64,000 bases of DNA from MAG-120531 sp038125995 (GCA_038125995.1 JAYPEX010000010.1:19434-83433); one strand, 5' to 3'. Counted from the first letter of the stretch, positions 7,906 to 17,070 are shown. The notes: generated from the letters alone by a model not told the origin. Program-made: numbers and translations.

Positions 7906-9027
7906 ATGGTGCACAAAATCTATACAATTCTATTATTTACTTTTTCATTGAGTGCTACAATGGCACAAGATCAAGAATTTAAGATCTATTACGCTGAGCA
8001 TTTTAAGGTTGTAGAAAAGCAAGACGGAGTAAAGATTCTAACTGTCATCAATCCATGGCCCAACTCAAAGATCTCCTATGAGTTCGCCCTCATTCCAAAA
8101 GAAAACAAAGAATTAAAAGCCAATTACCGAGATTACCAATGTATTTTTACTCCTGTAGAACGCATCGTTTTGAGCTCTACCACACACATTCCTTCAGTTG
8201 TAGATTTAGATGAAATAGAATCCATCGTAGGATTTTCAGGTACTGATTTAATCTCCTCAAAAGAGGTTAGGGAGGCCATTGATAAGGGATTCATAAAAGA
8301 ATTGGGGGGCAACGAAAAGATCAATATTGAAACAGCTATTGCATTAGATCCGCAGGTAATCATTGGATTTAGCATTAACAGCTCCAATAAAGCCTATGAT
8401 GAATTGGAAGCCTTTGGGATCCCAATCGTATTAAATGCTGATTGGCTTGAGCAGTCACCATTAGCAAAGGCTGAATGGATTAAGTTTTTTGGGTTATTTT
8501 TTAATAAAGAAGCAAAAGCTCATCATATTTTTAATCAAATTGAAGGCGATTATTTAGAGGCAAAAAGATTAGCTGCTAAAGGTAATAAGCAACCCTCTTT
8601 GATTAGTGGTTCTCTATATAAGGATGTTTGGTATGCCCCAGGAAAGGATTCTTGGGCTGCTAGCTTTTTCAAAGATGCAAATGCAAACTATCTATTCTCA
8701 GATATGGGATCAAGTGGTAGTTTATCACTTTCTATCGAAGAGGCTATTGTCAAAGGATCTACTGCTAGTTTTTGGATTGCACCCGCTCAATTTACCTCAT
8801 ATCAAGAAATGCTCGATTCGAATTCACATTACGGAGTATTTGAATCATTTAAAAACAAGCAAGTATTTACCTATGCACTCAACAAGGGTGAAACTGGAGG
8901 GATGCTTTATTTTGAATTGGCGGCACATCGACCAGATTTGGTCTTAAAAGACCTTATTTTTATCTTACACCCACAACTTTTAAAGAACTATCAACCAACG
9001 TTTTTTAAACCACTAATCCATGAGTAA
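7906..9027 (+). CDS. B12/metal-chelate ABC transporter substrate-binding protein (BtuF-like)
   Basis: A 373-residue periplasmic binding protein of the helical-backbone class. The signal peptide covers about residues 1-20 (hydrophobic core, cleavage near T-M-A-Q). The binding domain begins near residue 85 with R-I-V-L-S-S-T-T-H, and E-T-A-I-A-L-D-P-Q-V-I-I-G at about residue 144 is the typical family signature. The gene starts the importer operon; its last 8 bases overlap the permease start. Divergence from a riboswitch-controlled receptor supports corrinoid uptake, although iron-siderophore binding proteins share the fold. The ATG at 7906 is kept because it supplies the signal peptide. Confidence 0.88.
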   Translation: MVHKIYTILLFTFSLSATMAQDQEFKIYYAEHFKVVEKQDGVKILTVINPWPNSKISYEFALIPKENKELKANYRDYQCIFTPVERIVLSSTTHIPSVVDLDEIESIVGFSGTDLISSKEVREAIDKGFIKELGGNEKINIETAIALDPQVIIGFSINSSNKAYDELEAFGIPIVLNADWLEQSPLAKAEWIKFFGLFFNKEAKAHHIFNQIEGDYLEAKRLAAKGNKQPSLISGSLYKDVWYAPGKDSWAASFFKDANANYLFSDMGSSGSLSLSIEEAIVKGSTASFWIAPAQFTSYQEMLDSNSHYGVFESFKNKQVFTYALNKGETGGMLYFELAAHRPDLVLKDLIFILHPQLLKNYQPTFFKPLIHE

Positions 9028-10027
9028 ATCTCAAAAATTTACGATTCTCTCACTACTAACCATTGTTGCTCTGATTCTCAATTTGAGCATGGGTTCGGTT
9101 GAGATTCCTTTTTGGGATAGTTTTAAATCTTTGTTAGGAACCCCATTGGAGAATAAAAGTCTAGAATACATTCTTTGGTCTTATAGAGTTCCAAAGGCCA
9201 TTACAGCTCTATTTGTAGGTGCTTCACTAGCTTTGAGTGGATTATTGATGCAAACCCTTTTTAGAAACCCACTTGCAGGTCCCTTTGTGTTGGGGATCAG
9301 TTCAGGAGCCTCTCTGGGAGTTGCTCTTCTTATTATGGGAGCATCACTTTTTGGTATTTCACATGTATCAACCCTTGTGACGACACTTGGGGCTAGTATT
9401 GGAAGTTTATTGGTTTTGAGTTTAGTAGGCACCATCGCTCTTAGAGTTAAAGATTCTATGAGCCTTCTGATTATCGGAATCATGTTTGGAAGTATCACAG
9501 CAGCGGTTGTTTCAGTACTCTCTTTTTTAAGTTCCAAGGAAGAGTTACAACAATTTATCTATTGGTCCTTAGGAAACTTAGGCGCAGTAGATTCAACGGC
9601 CTTGAGTATCTTAGTGGGTATTTCAATACTTTCATTTATCGTAGGCCTCACCTTAATAAAACCTTTGAATGCGCTTTTGTTAGGTGAATCAAATGCTAGA
9701 AATTTAGGTGTCTCTGTTAAAAATTCCAGAATCTTAATCATAGTCATCACAGGATTATTAGCCGGTAGTAGTACTGCAATAGTAGGACCAATCGCCTTTT
9801 TGGGATTGGCCATTCCACACCTTTGTCGATTGTGGTTTAATACCGTTGATCATAAAATCCTCTACCCTGCTTCACTGATCAGCGGAGCTTTGTTTATGCT
9901 TATTTGTGACACTATATCACAGCTACCCTACAGCAGTACTGTTTTACCCATTAACGCCATTACATCCATCATTGGAGCACCGATTGTTATTTGGTTACTC
10001 ATTCGCAAAAAGAAAATGCAATTTTAA
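9020..10027 (+). CDS. FecCD-family ABC transporter permease (BtuC-like)
   Basis: A 335-residue inner-membrane protein with about nine or ten hydrophobic segments, as in BtuC/FecCD permeases. Family marks include L-M-Q-T-L-F-R-N-P-L-A-G-P at about residues 77-89, with G-I-S-S-G-A-S-L-G following, and G-P-I-A-F-L-G-L-A-I-P-H near residue 255, the coupling region that meets the ATPase. It overlaps the binding-protein gene by 8 bases and the ATPase gene by one base, so the three are translationally coupled. It would form the channel through which the periplasmic B12 complex is imported. Confidence 0.94.
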   Translation: MSKSQKFTILSLLTIVALILNLSMGSVEIPFWDSFKSLLGTPLENKSLEYILWSYRVPKAITALFVGASLALSGLLMQTLFRNPLAGPFVLGISSGASLGVALLIMGASLFGISHVSTLVTTLGASIGSLLVLSLVGTIALRVKDSMSLLIIGIMFGSITAAVVSVLSFLSSKEELQQFIYWSLGNLGAVDSTALSILVGISILSFIVGLTLIKPLNALLLGESNARNLGVSVKNSRILIIVITGLLAGSSTAIVGPIAFLGLAIPHLCRLWFNTVDHKILYPASLISGALFMLICDTISQLPYSSTVLPINAITSIIGAPIVIWLLIRKKKMQF

Positions 10028-10791
10028 TGAAGTTAGAAAACCTACATATTGGCTATGACAACAACATTGTGGTTCGTAATTTGAATTTAGAATTTAAATT
10101 GGGACACCTACACACCATTGTTGGGATCAATGGAATTGGAAAATCAACGCTGATCAAAACCATTTGTGGTGAACTTCAAAGCATTGAGGGATCTATTTCG
10201 ATTGAAGGTGAATTCATCAAAAATATTAGTTATAAAGAGCTCGCGAAACAAATAAGTGTCGTAAATACTTCACGTGAAGAAAGCAAATTTTTAAGTGTTT
10301 ATGAACTTGTTCAAATGGGGCGCTACCCCTACCTGAATTGGATCGGAAAACTCACCGAGAATGACAAACAAATTATCGATGAGGCACTAGCCCTTTTTGA
10401 AATAACAGAATTTAAGAATCAAAAATGTTTTGAACTCTCCGATGGGCAGTATCAAAAAGTATTAATCGCAAGAGCCTTTGCCCAAAATACTCCATATATC
10501 ATCCTCGACGAACCAAGTACTCATTTAGATTTACACCACAAAATAAACTTGTTTAAAATTCTATCTAACCTAGCTCATAACTACCACAAATGTATTGTAC
10601 TATCAACGCATGAAATTGAAAGAGCAATAGAATTAAGTGATCAAATACTCGTATTACTTAAAGATGAACACTATTTTGATACGCCTCAAAGTTTAATCGA
10701 CAAAGAAGTCTTCCAGCGTATTTTCCCATCAGAAATGGTTAATTTTAACCCTCACAGTAAAAGCTTTGTCTCAAATGACATCTACCCATGA
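10027..10791 (+). CDS. ABC transporter ATP-binding protein (BtuD-like)
   Basis: A 254-residue ATPase subunit. The Walker A motif is G-I-N-G-I-G-K-S-T at about residue 35. The signature is degenerate but recognisable, L-S-D-G-Q-Y-Q-K-V at about residue 138 (aspartate in place of the usual glycine), and Walker B is I-I-L-D-E-P-S-T-H-L-D. The ATG at 10027 sits in TAATG, sharing one base with the permease stop, and is preferred over an in-frame TTG 36 bases earlier. It powers the importer with the two preceding genes. The stop overlaps the start of rmuC by 4 bases. Confidence 0.93.
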   Translation: MKLENLHIGYDNNIVVRNLNLEFKLGHLHTIVGINGIGKSTLIKTICGELQSIEGSISIEGEFIKNISYKELAKQISVVNTSREESKFLSVYELVQMGRYPYLNWIGKLTENDKQIIDEALALFEITEFKNQKCFELSDGQYQKVLIARAFAQNTPYIILDEPSTHLDLHHKINLFKILSNLAHNYHKCIVLSTHEIERAIELSDQILVLLKDEHYFDTPQSLIDKEVFQRIFPSEMVNFNPHSKSFVSNDIYP

Positions 10792-12089
10792 ATCAACTAT
10801 ACATTTACATCAGCCCCATCTTATTTTTAGCAATAGGATACTTTATTGGTCAATACATTACAAGACTCAAATCTAATTCAGATAAACCTACAGAACTATT
10901 ACAAACTCTGAAAGAAGATTTAAATCTGACCAGAAAACAATTAGAGCTGCTTCGAGAAGAACACCAACAAACCCTTTTTAAAAATATAGAAGCAGAATCT
11001 AATTTAAAACACCTCAGAAAGGAACAAGAAGAACGAGCTGAAGAATTAAAAAAGCTTCAAAAGGAATTTGCTGTCAATTTTGAAAATTTAGCTCAAAAAA
11101 TATTTGAAGATAAGAGTCTGAAATTTACCGTTCAAAATAAGGAGAATATCGATCAGGTATTGAAACCACTTCAAGAGAAGATAAAAACCTTTGAAGAACG
11201 TGTTGAAAAATCTCAAAATTTTAATATTGAGATGAAAACTGCTCTAGAAGAACAATTTAAAAACCTAAAAACACAGAATGAATCCCTTAAAAAAGAAGCT
11301 GAAAATCTAACCAATGCTTTAAAAGGAGACTCGAAAATGCAGGGAAATTGGGGAGAATTAATTCTAGAAAAAGTGTTGGAAAAATCAGGTCTTGAAAAAG
11401 ATCGAGAGTATTTAGTTCAACAATCGTATACTGATGAGAATGGAAATAGACAACTTCCAGATGTGGTTATTAATTTACCGGATCAAAAACATATGGTTGT
11501 AGATTCTAAAGTATCGCTAACCGATTATGAACGCTATATCAATGAAGATGATCAAATGTTGAAAAAACAATATTTAAAGAAGCATATCGAATCTATTAAA
11601 AGACATATTTCCCAACTCTCTTCTAAGAAATACGAAGAACTCTACGATATCGAAAGTTTGGATTTCGTATTGTTATTTATTCCAATTGAAACTGCTTTTT
11701 CTACAGCAATTAATGAAGAAAACGAATTGTTTAATACAGCATACACTCAAAATATTGTCATTGTTACACCCTCTACACTATTAGCGACATTACGCACCAT
11801 TGTTTCACTTTGGACAAGTGAAAAACAACGTAAAAACACGCTTGAAATTGCTCGTCAAGCCGGAGCTTTATACGATAAGTTTGAAGGCTTACTTCAAGAT
11901 TTAATTCAAATTGGTAAACGATTGGATGATTCTAAAGGATTTTATGAAGCTGCTATGAATAAACTTCATACAGGAAAAGGAGATCTCATATCCAGAGTTG
12001 AAAAACTAAAAACACTTGGAGCCAAAGCTAAAAAATCACTTCCAGAAAATCTATTAGAACGAGCAATGGAAGACAAAGAAGAAGAATAA
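10788..12089 (+). CDS. rmuC: DNA recombination protein RmuC
   Basis: A 433-residue protein with one N-terminal membrane segment (about residues 3-23), a long charged coiled coil (about 35-190) and the conserved RmuC nuclease-like domain. That domain contains K-M-Q-G-N-W-G-E-L-I-L-E-K-V-L-E at about residue 183 and later V-V-D-S-K-V-S-L-T-D-Y. RmuC limits inversions at short inverted repeats and belongs to a restriction-endonuclease-like fold family. Its length is close to that of other RmuC proteins. It overlaps the upstream ATPase gene by 4 bases, which probably reflects compaction rather than a shared job. A bidirectional terminator separates it from the converging carB. Confidence 0.95.
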   Translation: MNQLYIYISPILFLAIGYFIGQYITRLKSNSDKPTELLQTLKEDLNLTRKQLELLREEHQQTLFKNIEAESNLKHLRKEQEERAEELKKLQKEFAVNFENLAQKIFEDKSLKFTVQNKENIDQVLKPLQEKIKTFEERVEKSQNFNIEMKTALEEQFKNLKTQNESLKKEAENLTNALKGDSKMQGNWGELILEKVLEKSGLEKDREYLVQQSYTDENGNRQLPDVVINLPDQKHMVVDSKVSLTDYERYINEDDQMLKKQYLKKHIESIKRHISQLSSKKYEELYDIESLDFVLLFIPIETAFSTAINEENELFNTAYTQNIVIVTPSTLLATLRTIVSLWTSEKQRKNTLEIARQAGALYDKFEGLLQDLIQIGKRLDDSKGFYEAAMNKLHTGKGDLISRVEKLKTLGAKAKKSLPENLLERAMEDKEEE

Positions 12090-12107
12090 TTAATTTATTT
12101 TCAACAA

Positions 12108-12136
12108 AAAAGGAGCCTATATTGGACTCCTTTTTA
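12108..12136. terminator. Bidirectional terminator between rmuC and carB
   Basis: AAAAAGGAG (12108-12116) pairs with CTCCTTTTT (12128-12136) around an 11-base loop. The A and T runs on the two sides let it work for both converging genes. Confidence 0.8.
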
Positions 12137-12153
12137 TTTTATAAAAAATTCTT

Positions 12154-15006
12154 TTACTTACTCAAATACATTTTTCTTCTGTGGTAAAGTTCGTAAAATT
12201 GATCGTCTTTTAAACTATCAATAAAGAGGATACTCTCTCCTGTACTCTTCATCTCTGGTCCTAAGTTCTTGTTAACATTAGGGAACTTATTAAATGAGAA
12301 TACAGGCTGCTTAATCGCATAACCCTCTAATTGAGGATTGAAGTTGAAGTCTTTAACTTTCTTTTCTCCAAGCATCACTTTAGTGGCGTAGTTCACATAA
12401 GGCTCCTTGTAAGCCTTTGCAATAAATGGAACGGTTCTCGATGCTCTTGGGTTTGCTTCGATGATGTATACTTTATCATCTTTAATTGCAAACTGTATAT
12501 TGATAAGACCGACGGTATTTAGTGCTAAAGCAATTTTCTTAGTGTGATCTTTTATTTGTTGAATCACAAATTCTCCTAAGTTAAACGGAGGGAGTGTTGC
12601 ATTAGAGTCACCTGAGTGAATACCACAAGGCTCAATATGCTCCATGATACCTATGATATACACATCTTCGCCGTCACAGATCGCATCCGCTTCAGCTTCG
12701 ATGGCCCCATCTAAATAGTGATCGAGAAGTAATTTGTTGTTTGGAATCTTACGCAATAAATCAACGACGTGTTTTTCCAATTCTTCTTTATTGATTACAA
12801 TCTTCATTCCTTGTCCACCTAGTACATAAGAGGGCCTAACAAGTAATGGAAAATCTAATTGATCAGCTAATGTTAAAGCTTCATCTGCAGTTTCAGCAAC
12901 ACCAAATTCAGGGAACGGAATATTATTTTCTCTGAGCAGCGTTGAGAAACTTCCTCTATCTTCAGCTAAATCAAGTGCTTGAAAGCTAGTGCCAATAATT
13001 TTAATACCGTATTTATCTAACTTCTCAGCGAGCTTAAGAGCCGTTTGACCTCCAAGCTGAACGATGACCCCTTCAGGTTTTTCATGTTTGATAATATCAT
13101 ATATATGCTCCCAGAACACTGGTTCGAAGTACAATTTATCAGCGGTATCAAAGTCGGTAGAGACCGTTTCTGGGTTACAGTTGATCATAATGGTTTCGTA
13201 GCCACATTCAGCAGCTGCTAATACCCCGTGAACACAGCAGTAATCGAATTCGATTCCTTGACCAATTCTGTTAGGTCCAGATCCTAATACTACAATTTTT
13301 TTCTTATCGGTTACAATAGAGTCATTTGCCGTATGGCGATCTCCATTAGCTGTTTGTATATCTGACTCAAAAGTAGAGTAATAGTATGGCGTCATCGCCC
13401 TAAACTCAGCAGCACAAGTATCTACTAATTTAAAAACCCTGTTGATATTGTGTTTTTCTCTTTTATTGTAGACTTCAGATTCTAAACAATCTACCATGTG
13501 TGCGATCTGACGATCGGCAAAACCTTTTTGTTTGGCCTCTAAAAGCAATGCTTTTGGCAGATTTTCTACAGAGTAGTTTGTAATTTCTTTCTCAAGTGAA
13601 TACAATTCCTCATATTGCTTTAAGAACCACATATCAATTTTTGTGATTTCATGAATTCTTGTAAGCGGAATTCCGAGTTGAATTGCATCGTATATTACAA
13701 ATACTCGATCCCAACTAGGAATGGTTAATTTTTCAATGATTTGATCGTAATCCTTATATCCTTTACCATCCGCTCCTAAACCATTTCTTTTGATTTCTAG
13801 AGATTGAGTTGCTTTGTGGAGTGCTTCTTGGAACGATCTTCCGATTCCCATCACCTCACCTACAGATTTCATTTGGAGTCCTAAAGTACGATCAGATCCT
13901 TCAAATTTATCAAAGTTCCAACGTGGGATTTTTACAATCACATAGTCAAGTGTTGGCTCAAAATATGCTGAAGTGGACTTGGTAATTTGATTGTCTAATT
14001 CATCTAAGTGATAACCAATTGCCAATTTAGAAGCAATTTTAGCAATAGGGTATCCTGTTGCTTTTGATGCTAAGGCTGAAGAACGAGATACCCTTGGGTT
14101 GATCTCAATTGCAATAATATCTTCCTGATCATCTGGACTCACTGCAAATTGAACATTACATCCTCCCGCGAAATCACCGATAGAGCGCATCATCTTGATG
14201 GCCATATCTCTCATTTTTTGGAAGGTTCTATCAGAAAGTGTCATGGCTGGTGCTACCGTAATAGAATCACCGGTATGGATTCCCATAGGATCCATATTCT
14301 CAATGGTACAGATAATCACCACATTGTCATTCTTATCGCGTAAAAGCTCTAATTCATATTCCTTCCACCCCATGAGGGCTTTGTCAATCATCACCTCGTG
14401 AATCGGAGAAATTTCAAGCGCTCTCGAGAGAAGTTCATCAAAATCTTTTGGATCATATACGATCGAAGCTCCTGCTCCACCGAGTGTAAACGATGAACGA
14501 ATTACCAGTGGAAAACCGAATCGCTGGGCGATTTCTTTTCCTTCTAAAAACGAAGTTGCAGTTGCTTGAGGAGCCATGCCTATTCCGATCTTTTCCATGA
14601 GTTTTCTGAACTGCTCACGATCTTCAGTAATGTTAATAGCGTCGATATCTACCCCAATAATTTCAACTCCAAAGTCACTCCAAATTCCTTTTTCATCTGC
14701 TTCAATACACAAGTTAAGTGCAGTTTGACCACCCATTGTTGGAAGTACCGCATCGATTTGTGGATGAGCTTCTAAAATCTCTATAATAGATTTAGTAGTT
14801 AATGGTTTAAGATAAACATGATCAGCCATTGATGGGTCTGTCATGATCGTCGCAGGGTTGGAATTGATTAAAACGGTTTCAATGCCATCTTCTCTAAGGG
14901 ATCTAAGCGACTGAGAACCAGAATAGTCAAATTCACAGGCTTGTCCAATAATAATAGGTCCAGATCCAATAATTAAGATGCAGTTTAAATCGTTTCTTTT
15001 AGGCAT
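12154..15006 (-). CDS. carB: Carbamoyl phosphate synthase large subunit, short form
   Basis: A 950-residue enzyme that makes carbamoyl phosphate from glutamine-derived ammonia, bicarbonate and two ATP for pyrimidine and arginine synthesis. Two homologous ATP-grasp halves are visible. The first starts with I-L-I-I-G-S-G-P-I-I-I-G-Q and the second, at about residue 562, with V-V-L-G-S-G-P-N-R-I-G-Q-G. Each has the E-I-N-P-R or E-A-N-P-R metal-site motif. The protein ends soon after the second M-K-S-T-G-E, so the C-terminal MGS-like regulatory domain of E. coli CarB (1073 residues) is absent. This short form is usual in Flavobacteriia. The small subunit gene is not in the window. Confidence 0.97.
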   Translation of the reverse strand: MPKRNDLNCILIIGSGPIIIGQACEFDYSGSQSLRSLREDGIETVLINSNPATIMTDPSMADHVYLKPLTTKSIIEILEAHPQIDAVLPTMGGQTALNLCIEADEKGIWSDFGVEIIGVDIDAINITEDREQFRKLMEKIGIGMAPQATATSFLEGKEIAQRFGFPLVIRSSFTLGGAGASIVYDPKDFDELLSRALEISPIHEVMIDKALMGWKEYELELLRDKNDNVVIICTIENMDPMGIHTGDSITVAPAMTLSDRTFQKMRDMAIKMMRSIGDFAGGCNVQFAVSPDDQEDIIAIEINPRVSRSSALASKATGYPIAKIASKLAIGYHLDELDNQITKSTSAYFEPTLDYVIVKIPRWNFDKFEGSDRTLGLQMKSVGEVMGIGRSFQEALHKATQSLEIKRNGLGADGKGYKDYDQIIEKLTIPSWDRVFVIYDAIQLGIPLTRIHEITKIDMWFLKQYEELYSLEKEITNYSVENLPKALLLEAKQKGFADRQIAHMVDCLESEVYNKREKHNINRVFKLVDTCAAEFRAMTPYYYSTFESDIQTANGDRHTANDSIVTDKKKIVVLGSGPNRIGQGIEFDYCCVHGVLAAAECGYETIMINCNPETVSTDFDTADKLYFEPVFWEHIYDIIKHEKPEGVIVQLGGQTALKLAEKLDKYGIKIIGTSFQALDLAEDRGSFSTLLRENNIPFPEFGVAETADEALTLADQLDFPLLVRPSYVLGGQGMKIVINKEELEKHVVDLLRKIPNNKLLLDHYLDGAIEAEADAICDGEDVYIIGIMEHIEPCGIHSGDSNATLPPFNLGEFVIQQIKDHTKKIALALNTVGLINIQFAIKDDKVYIIEANPRASRTVPFIAKAYKEPYVNYATKVMLGEKKVKDFNFNPQLEGYAIKQPVFSFNKFPNVNKNLGPEMKSTGESILFIDSLKDDQFYELYHRRKMYLSK

Positions 15007-15035
15007 TGTGTGTAAGTCTTAAGTGTTTGCTAAAA

Positions 15036-15073
15036 ATAAAAAAAAAGGTGTTACTTATAAAAAAGTAACACCT
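15036..15073 (-). terminator. rpmH terminator
   Basis: An 11-bp stem, AGGTGTTACTT (15046-15056) with AAGTAACACCT (15063-15073), around a 6-base loop. On the minus strand it is followed by a run of T (complement of 15038-15045). It ends the rpmH transcript before carB. Confidence 0.88.
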
Positions 15074-15095
15074 GTATTAAATAACGTTTCAATCA

Positions 15096-15254
15096 TTATT
15101 TCTTATGTCTCAATTCAGAAGATACAGTTAATTTCTTTCTTCCTTTTGCTCTTCTACGAGCAAGCACCTTTCTTCCGTTAGCAGAAGCCATACGTTCTCT
15201 AAAACCGTGTTTGTTCTTTCTTTTTCTCTTTGATGGCTGGTATGTTCTTTTCAT
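15096..15254 (-). CDS. rpmH: 50S ribosomal protein L34
   Basis: A 52-residue, strongly basic protein that begins M-K-R-T-Y-Q-P-S-K-R-K-R and continues with H-G-F-R-E-R-M and G-R-K-V-L-A-R-R-R-A-K-G-R, the almost invariant L34 sequence. It is part of the large ribosomal subunit. L34 is usually about 44-52 residues, so the length is normal. It has its own consensus promoter at 15315-15344 and its own terminator at 15036-15073, so it forms a single-gene unit. In many other bacteria rpmH precedes rnpA and dnaA; that arrangement is not present here, as is common in Bacteroidota. Confidence 0.98.
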   Translation of the reverse strand: MKRTYQPSKRKRKNKHGFRERMASANGRKVLARRRAKGRKKLTVSSELRHKK

Positions 15255-15314
15255 TGAGCTTAATTTTTATAACTAAATGTTTATACTTCTGATTCCATGC
15301 TCAAAAGCTGGGCG

Positions 15315-15344
15315 CAAATATACAAAGACTTTTTGCTTTAACAA
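15315..15344 (-). promoter_or_regulatory. rpmH promoter
   Basis: Minus strand TTG (15344-15342), a 19-base spacer and TATATTTG (15322-15315), an exact Bacteroidota consensus. This leaves a leader of about 55 bases before the rpmH start. Confidence 0.75.
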
Positions 15345-15438
15345 GACTAAAATAAAAAATATTTTTAATTGTTTTTATTACTTTTGCATCTCATTTGAAC
15401 ATCAGCTACATAAAGCTTACAATCCTAAAACAATTCAT

Positions 15439-15954
15439 ATGTTTCATAAAATCATCAAACTTATCATTACAGTTGCAATAAACGCTTATGCTGTATATCA
15501 ATTTATCGAGGGAGAAATCGGTAACGGAATCTTTTTAGTGCTGCTTTCAACCATCTTTATATTCCTCTATTTTAGAAATGAAATTCTTCTAATGGCTTTT
15601 CTAAGAATGAGAAAACAAGATCTTGTAGGTACGGAACGTTGGTTAAACAAAATAAAGAACCCTGAGGCAGCTTTGACAAGTAAACAACAAGGATATTATA
15701 ATTACTTGCACGGAATCATCAATTCACAAACAAATTTATCGAAAGCTGAAAAATATTTCAAGAAGGCTGTTAAACTTGGTTTAAATATGGATTATGACAT
15801 GGCTATGGCAAAATTGAGTCTGGCTGGTATTTCTATGCAAAAAAGAAGAAAAAGAGAAGCTACAACTCTTTTAGCTGAAGCTAAAAAGCTCGATAAACAG
15901 AATATGCTGGGAGATCAAATTAAAATGATGAAACAACAACTCAAAAGAATCTAA
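15439..15954 (+). CDS. Membrane-anchored TPR-like protein
   Basis: A 171-residue protein with two close N-terminal hydrophobic segments (about residues 5-21 and 27-45), then a soluble part that looks like two or three TPR helices (Y-Y-N-Y-L-H-G-I, A-E-K-Y-F-K-K-A-V-K-L-G-L, A-T-T-L-L-A-E-A-K-K-L-D). An in-frame ATG exists at 15277, but the stretch before 15439 contains the rpmH promoter and reads like non-coding sequence. A -7-like TACTTTTG at 15379-15386 also favours the later ATG. Homologues occur near rpmH in Flavobacteriaceae. The soluble part probably faces the cytoplasm and binds a protein; function unknown. It overlaps the converging hydrolase gene by 4 bases. Confidence 0.75.
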   Translation: MFHKIIKLIITVAINAYAVYQFIEGEIGNGIFLVLLSTIFIFLYFRNEILLMAFLRMRKQDLVGTERWLNKIKNPEAALTSKQQGYYNYLHGIINSQTNLSKAEKYFKKAVKLGLNMDYDMAMAKLSLAGISMQKRRKREATTLLAEAKKLDKQNMLGDQIKMMKQQLKRI

Positions 15955-16619
15955 TCGACTAAATAGTTTAAAAAATTTTCTTCAAACCATTTTCGCTTTG
16001 TAACAATCATTGCATGAGTGCCATCTTTTATCGAGATGGCATTTTTTGTTTTAGCAAATGGAAAAATCTCATCTTTTGTACCGTGAATTTGCAGCGTGGG
16101 TATCGAAGTCGCAGTTGGAGTCCAGTGGATAATTTTTTCTGCAGACCACTTCACATAATAGGGATCTCTGTAGGGAAGATACTTTTTGAGCATCACACTC
16201 ATTTTTCTTTGACGTTCGGTCTTGGGATGGTGTTCAATCTTATAAAGCTTTTTGAGGATCCTAGTTAATAATAATTTATAAATCCTTAAAGATTTAACAA
16301 TTTTCATCATCAAGGAATAGTCTCTAGGTGATTGCACACTCGATATGAGTATTATTTTAGAAATGGTTTTGTGTTTAACGAGCTCTTGAGCGATAATTCC
16401 TCCAAAAGAAACACCAATAACAATTGCATTTTCAATCTCGATCTCTTTTGACCAACGCTCAATATAACTATCAAAAGATTCTCCATCTAGTGGAAACTTT
16501 TGGTCTAATAAAACATACTCGATAGAATCACTATGGGGTAAATATTCAAATATCGATTTTGAAGCACATAAACCTGGAATACAATAAACAGTTTGTTTAT
16601 GAGGTTTAGGTGGATTCAT
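15951..16619 (-). CDS. Alpha/beta hydrolase
   Basis: A 222-residue cytoplasmic hydrolase. The nucleophile elbow G-V-S-F-G-G is at about residue 88, the acidic residue is probably in H-G-T-K-D-E-I-F-P at about residue 186, and the histidine is in D-G-T-H-A-M-I at about residue 201. These form a complete Ser-Asp-His triad in the right order. The N-terminal V-Y-C-I-P-G-L-C-A-S holds the oxyanion-hole region. The substrate cannot be told from sequence; small carboxylesters or thioesters are plausible. The gene stands alone on the minus strand. Confidence 0.85.
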   Translation of the reverse strand: MNPPKPHKQTVYCIPGLCASKSIFEYLPHSDSIEYVLLDQKFPLDGESFDSYIERWSKEIEIENAIVIGVSFGGIIAQELVKHKTISKIILISSVQSPRDYSLMMKIVKSLRIYKLLLTRILKKLYKIEHHPKTERQRKMSVMLKKYLPYRDPYYVKWSAEKIIHWTPTATSIPTLQIHGTKDEIFPFAKTKNAISIKDGTHAMIVTKRKWFEENFLNYLVD

Positions 16620-16725
16620 ATCTTATTAATTGTTAGGAAATTATGATTTATTTAACTATATTAGCTAGCTTTTTTTTGGCAACCAATTAGGTTCACAAAC
16701 GATTCGTGTTCTAAAATTACAATAT

Positions 16726-17019
16726 ATGGGGAATTTAATGATCACCGACAATGGTTTTTTAAGACAATTTGAAACAACAGTTGACAATCACTTGTGTAAA
16801 ATCGAGTATTCGGCTCAGGAACGAAAGATATTTCTGACAAAACTCATTATTCCTCAAGAAGTAAACAGCAAATCAATTAGAGATCAATTCATAGTTGCAG
16901 TGCTCGATGAAATACAAGAAAGAAATTTAAGAGTGGTGCCAACCTGTCCTGAGGTTGCTGTTTTTCTTAGAAAAAACAGACGCTACAAAGAAATGCTTCC
17001 GGTAGGCATTCGAATATAA
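16726..17019 (+). CDS. Small GNAT-like N-acetyltransferase
   Basis: A 97-residue protein of the short GNAT-related family. It has an N-terminal beta strand pair (F-L-R-Q-F-E-T, then A-Q-E-R-K-I-F-L-T-K), a middle helix (I-R-D-Q-F-I-V-A-V-L-D-E-I) and a C-terminal R-V-V-P-T-C-P-E-V-A-V-F-L-R-K-N that contains the conserved cysteine of this group. It is much shorter than full GNAT enzymes but normal for the family. The ATG at 16738 (M-I-T-D-N-G) is an equally good start because relatives often begin there. It is monocistronic and ends at a bidirectional terminator. The acetyl acceptor is unknown. Confidence 0.8.
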   Translation: MGNLMITDNGFLRQFETTVDNHLCKIEYSAQERKIFLTKLIIPQEVNSKSIRDQFIVAVLDEIQERNLRVVPTCPEVAVFLRKNRRYKEMLPVGIRI

Positions 17020-17043
17020 CAACCGAACAAATTCTATTTTTTT

Positions 17044-17069
17044 AAAAGACGAGCAGCCACTCGTCTTTT
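17044..17069. terminator. Bidirectional terminator between the GNAT-like gene and mtaB
   Basis: AAAAGACGAG (17044-17053) pairs with CTCGTCTTTT (17060-17069) around a 6-base loop. The T run on the plus strand overlaps the mtaB stop codon, and the A run serves the opposite direction. Confidence 0.85.
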
Positions 17070-17070
17070 T

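Noticed and set aside
8606..8947. 113-residue open frame on the plus strand inside the BtuF-like gene
   Set aside because: It is in another frame of a well-supported gene and shows no recognisable family.
9991..10026. Extended start for the BtuD-like ATPase
   Set aside because: The extension uses a TTG inside the permease gene. The ATG at 10027 in a TAATG junction fits the family start much better.
15277..15438. Upstream in-frame extension of the membrane TPR-like protein
   Set aside because: An ATG is present at 15277, but this stretch contains the rpmH promoter and a -7-like element for the gene itself, and its translation does not look like a protein.
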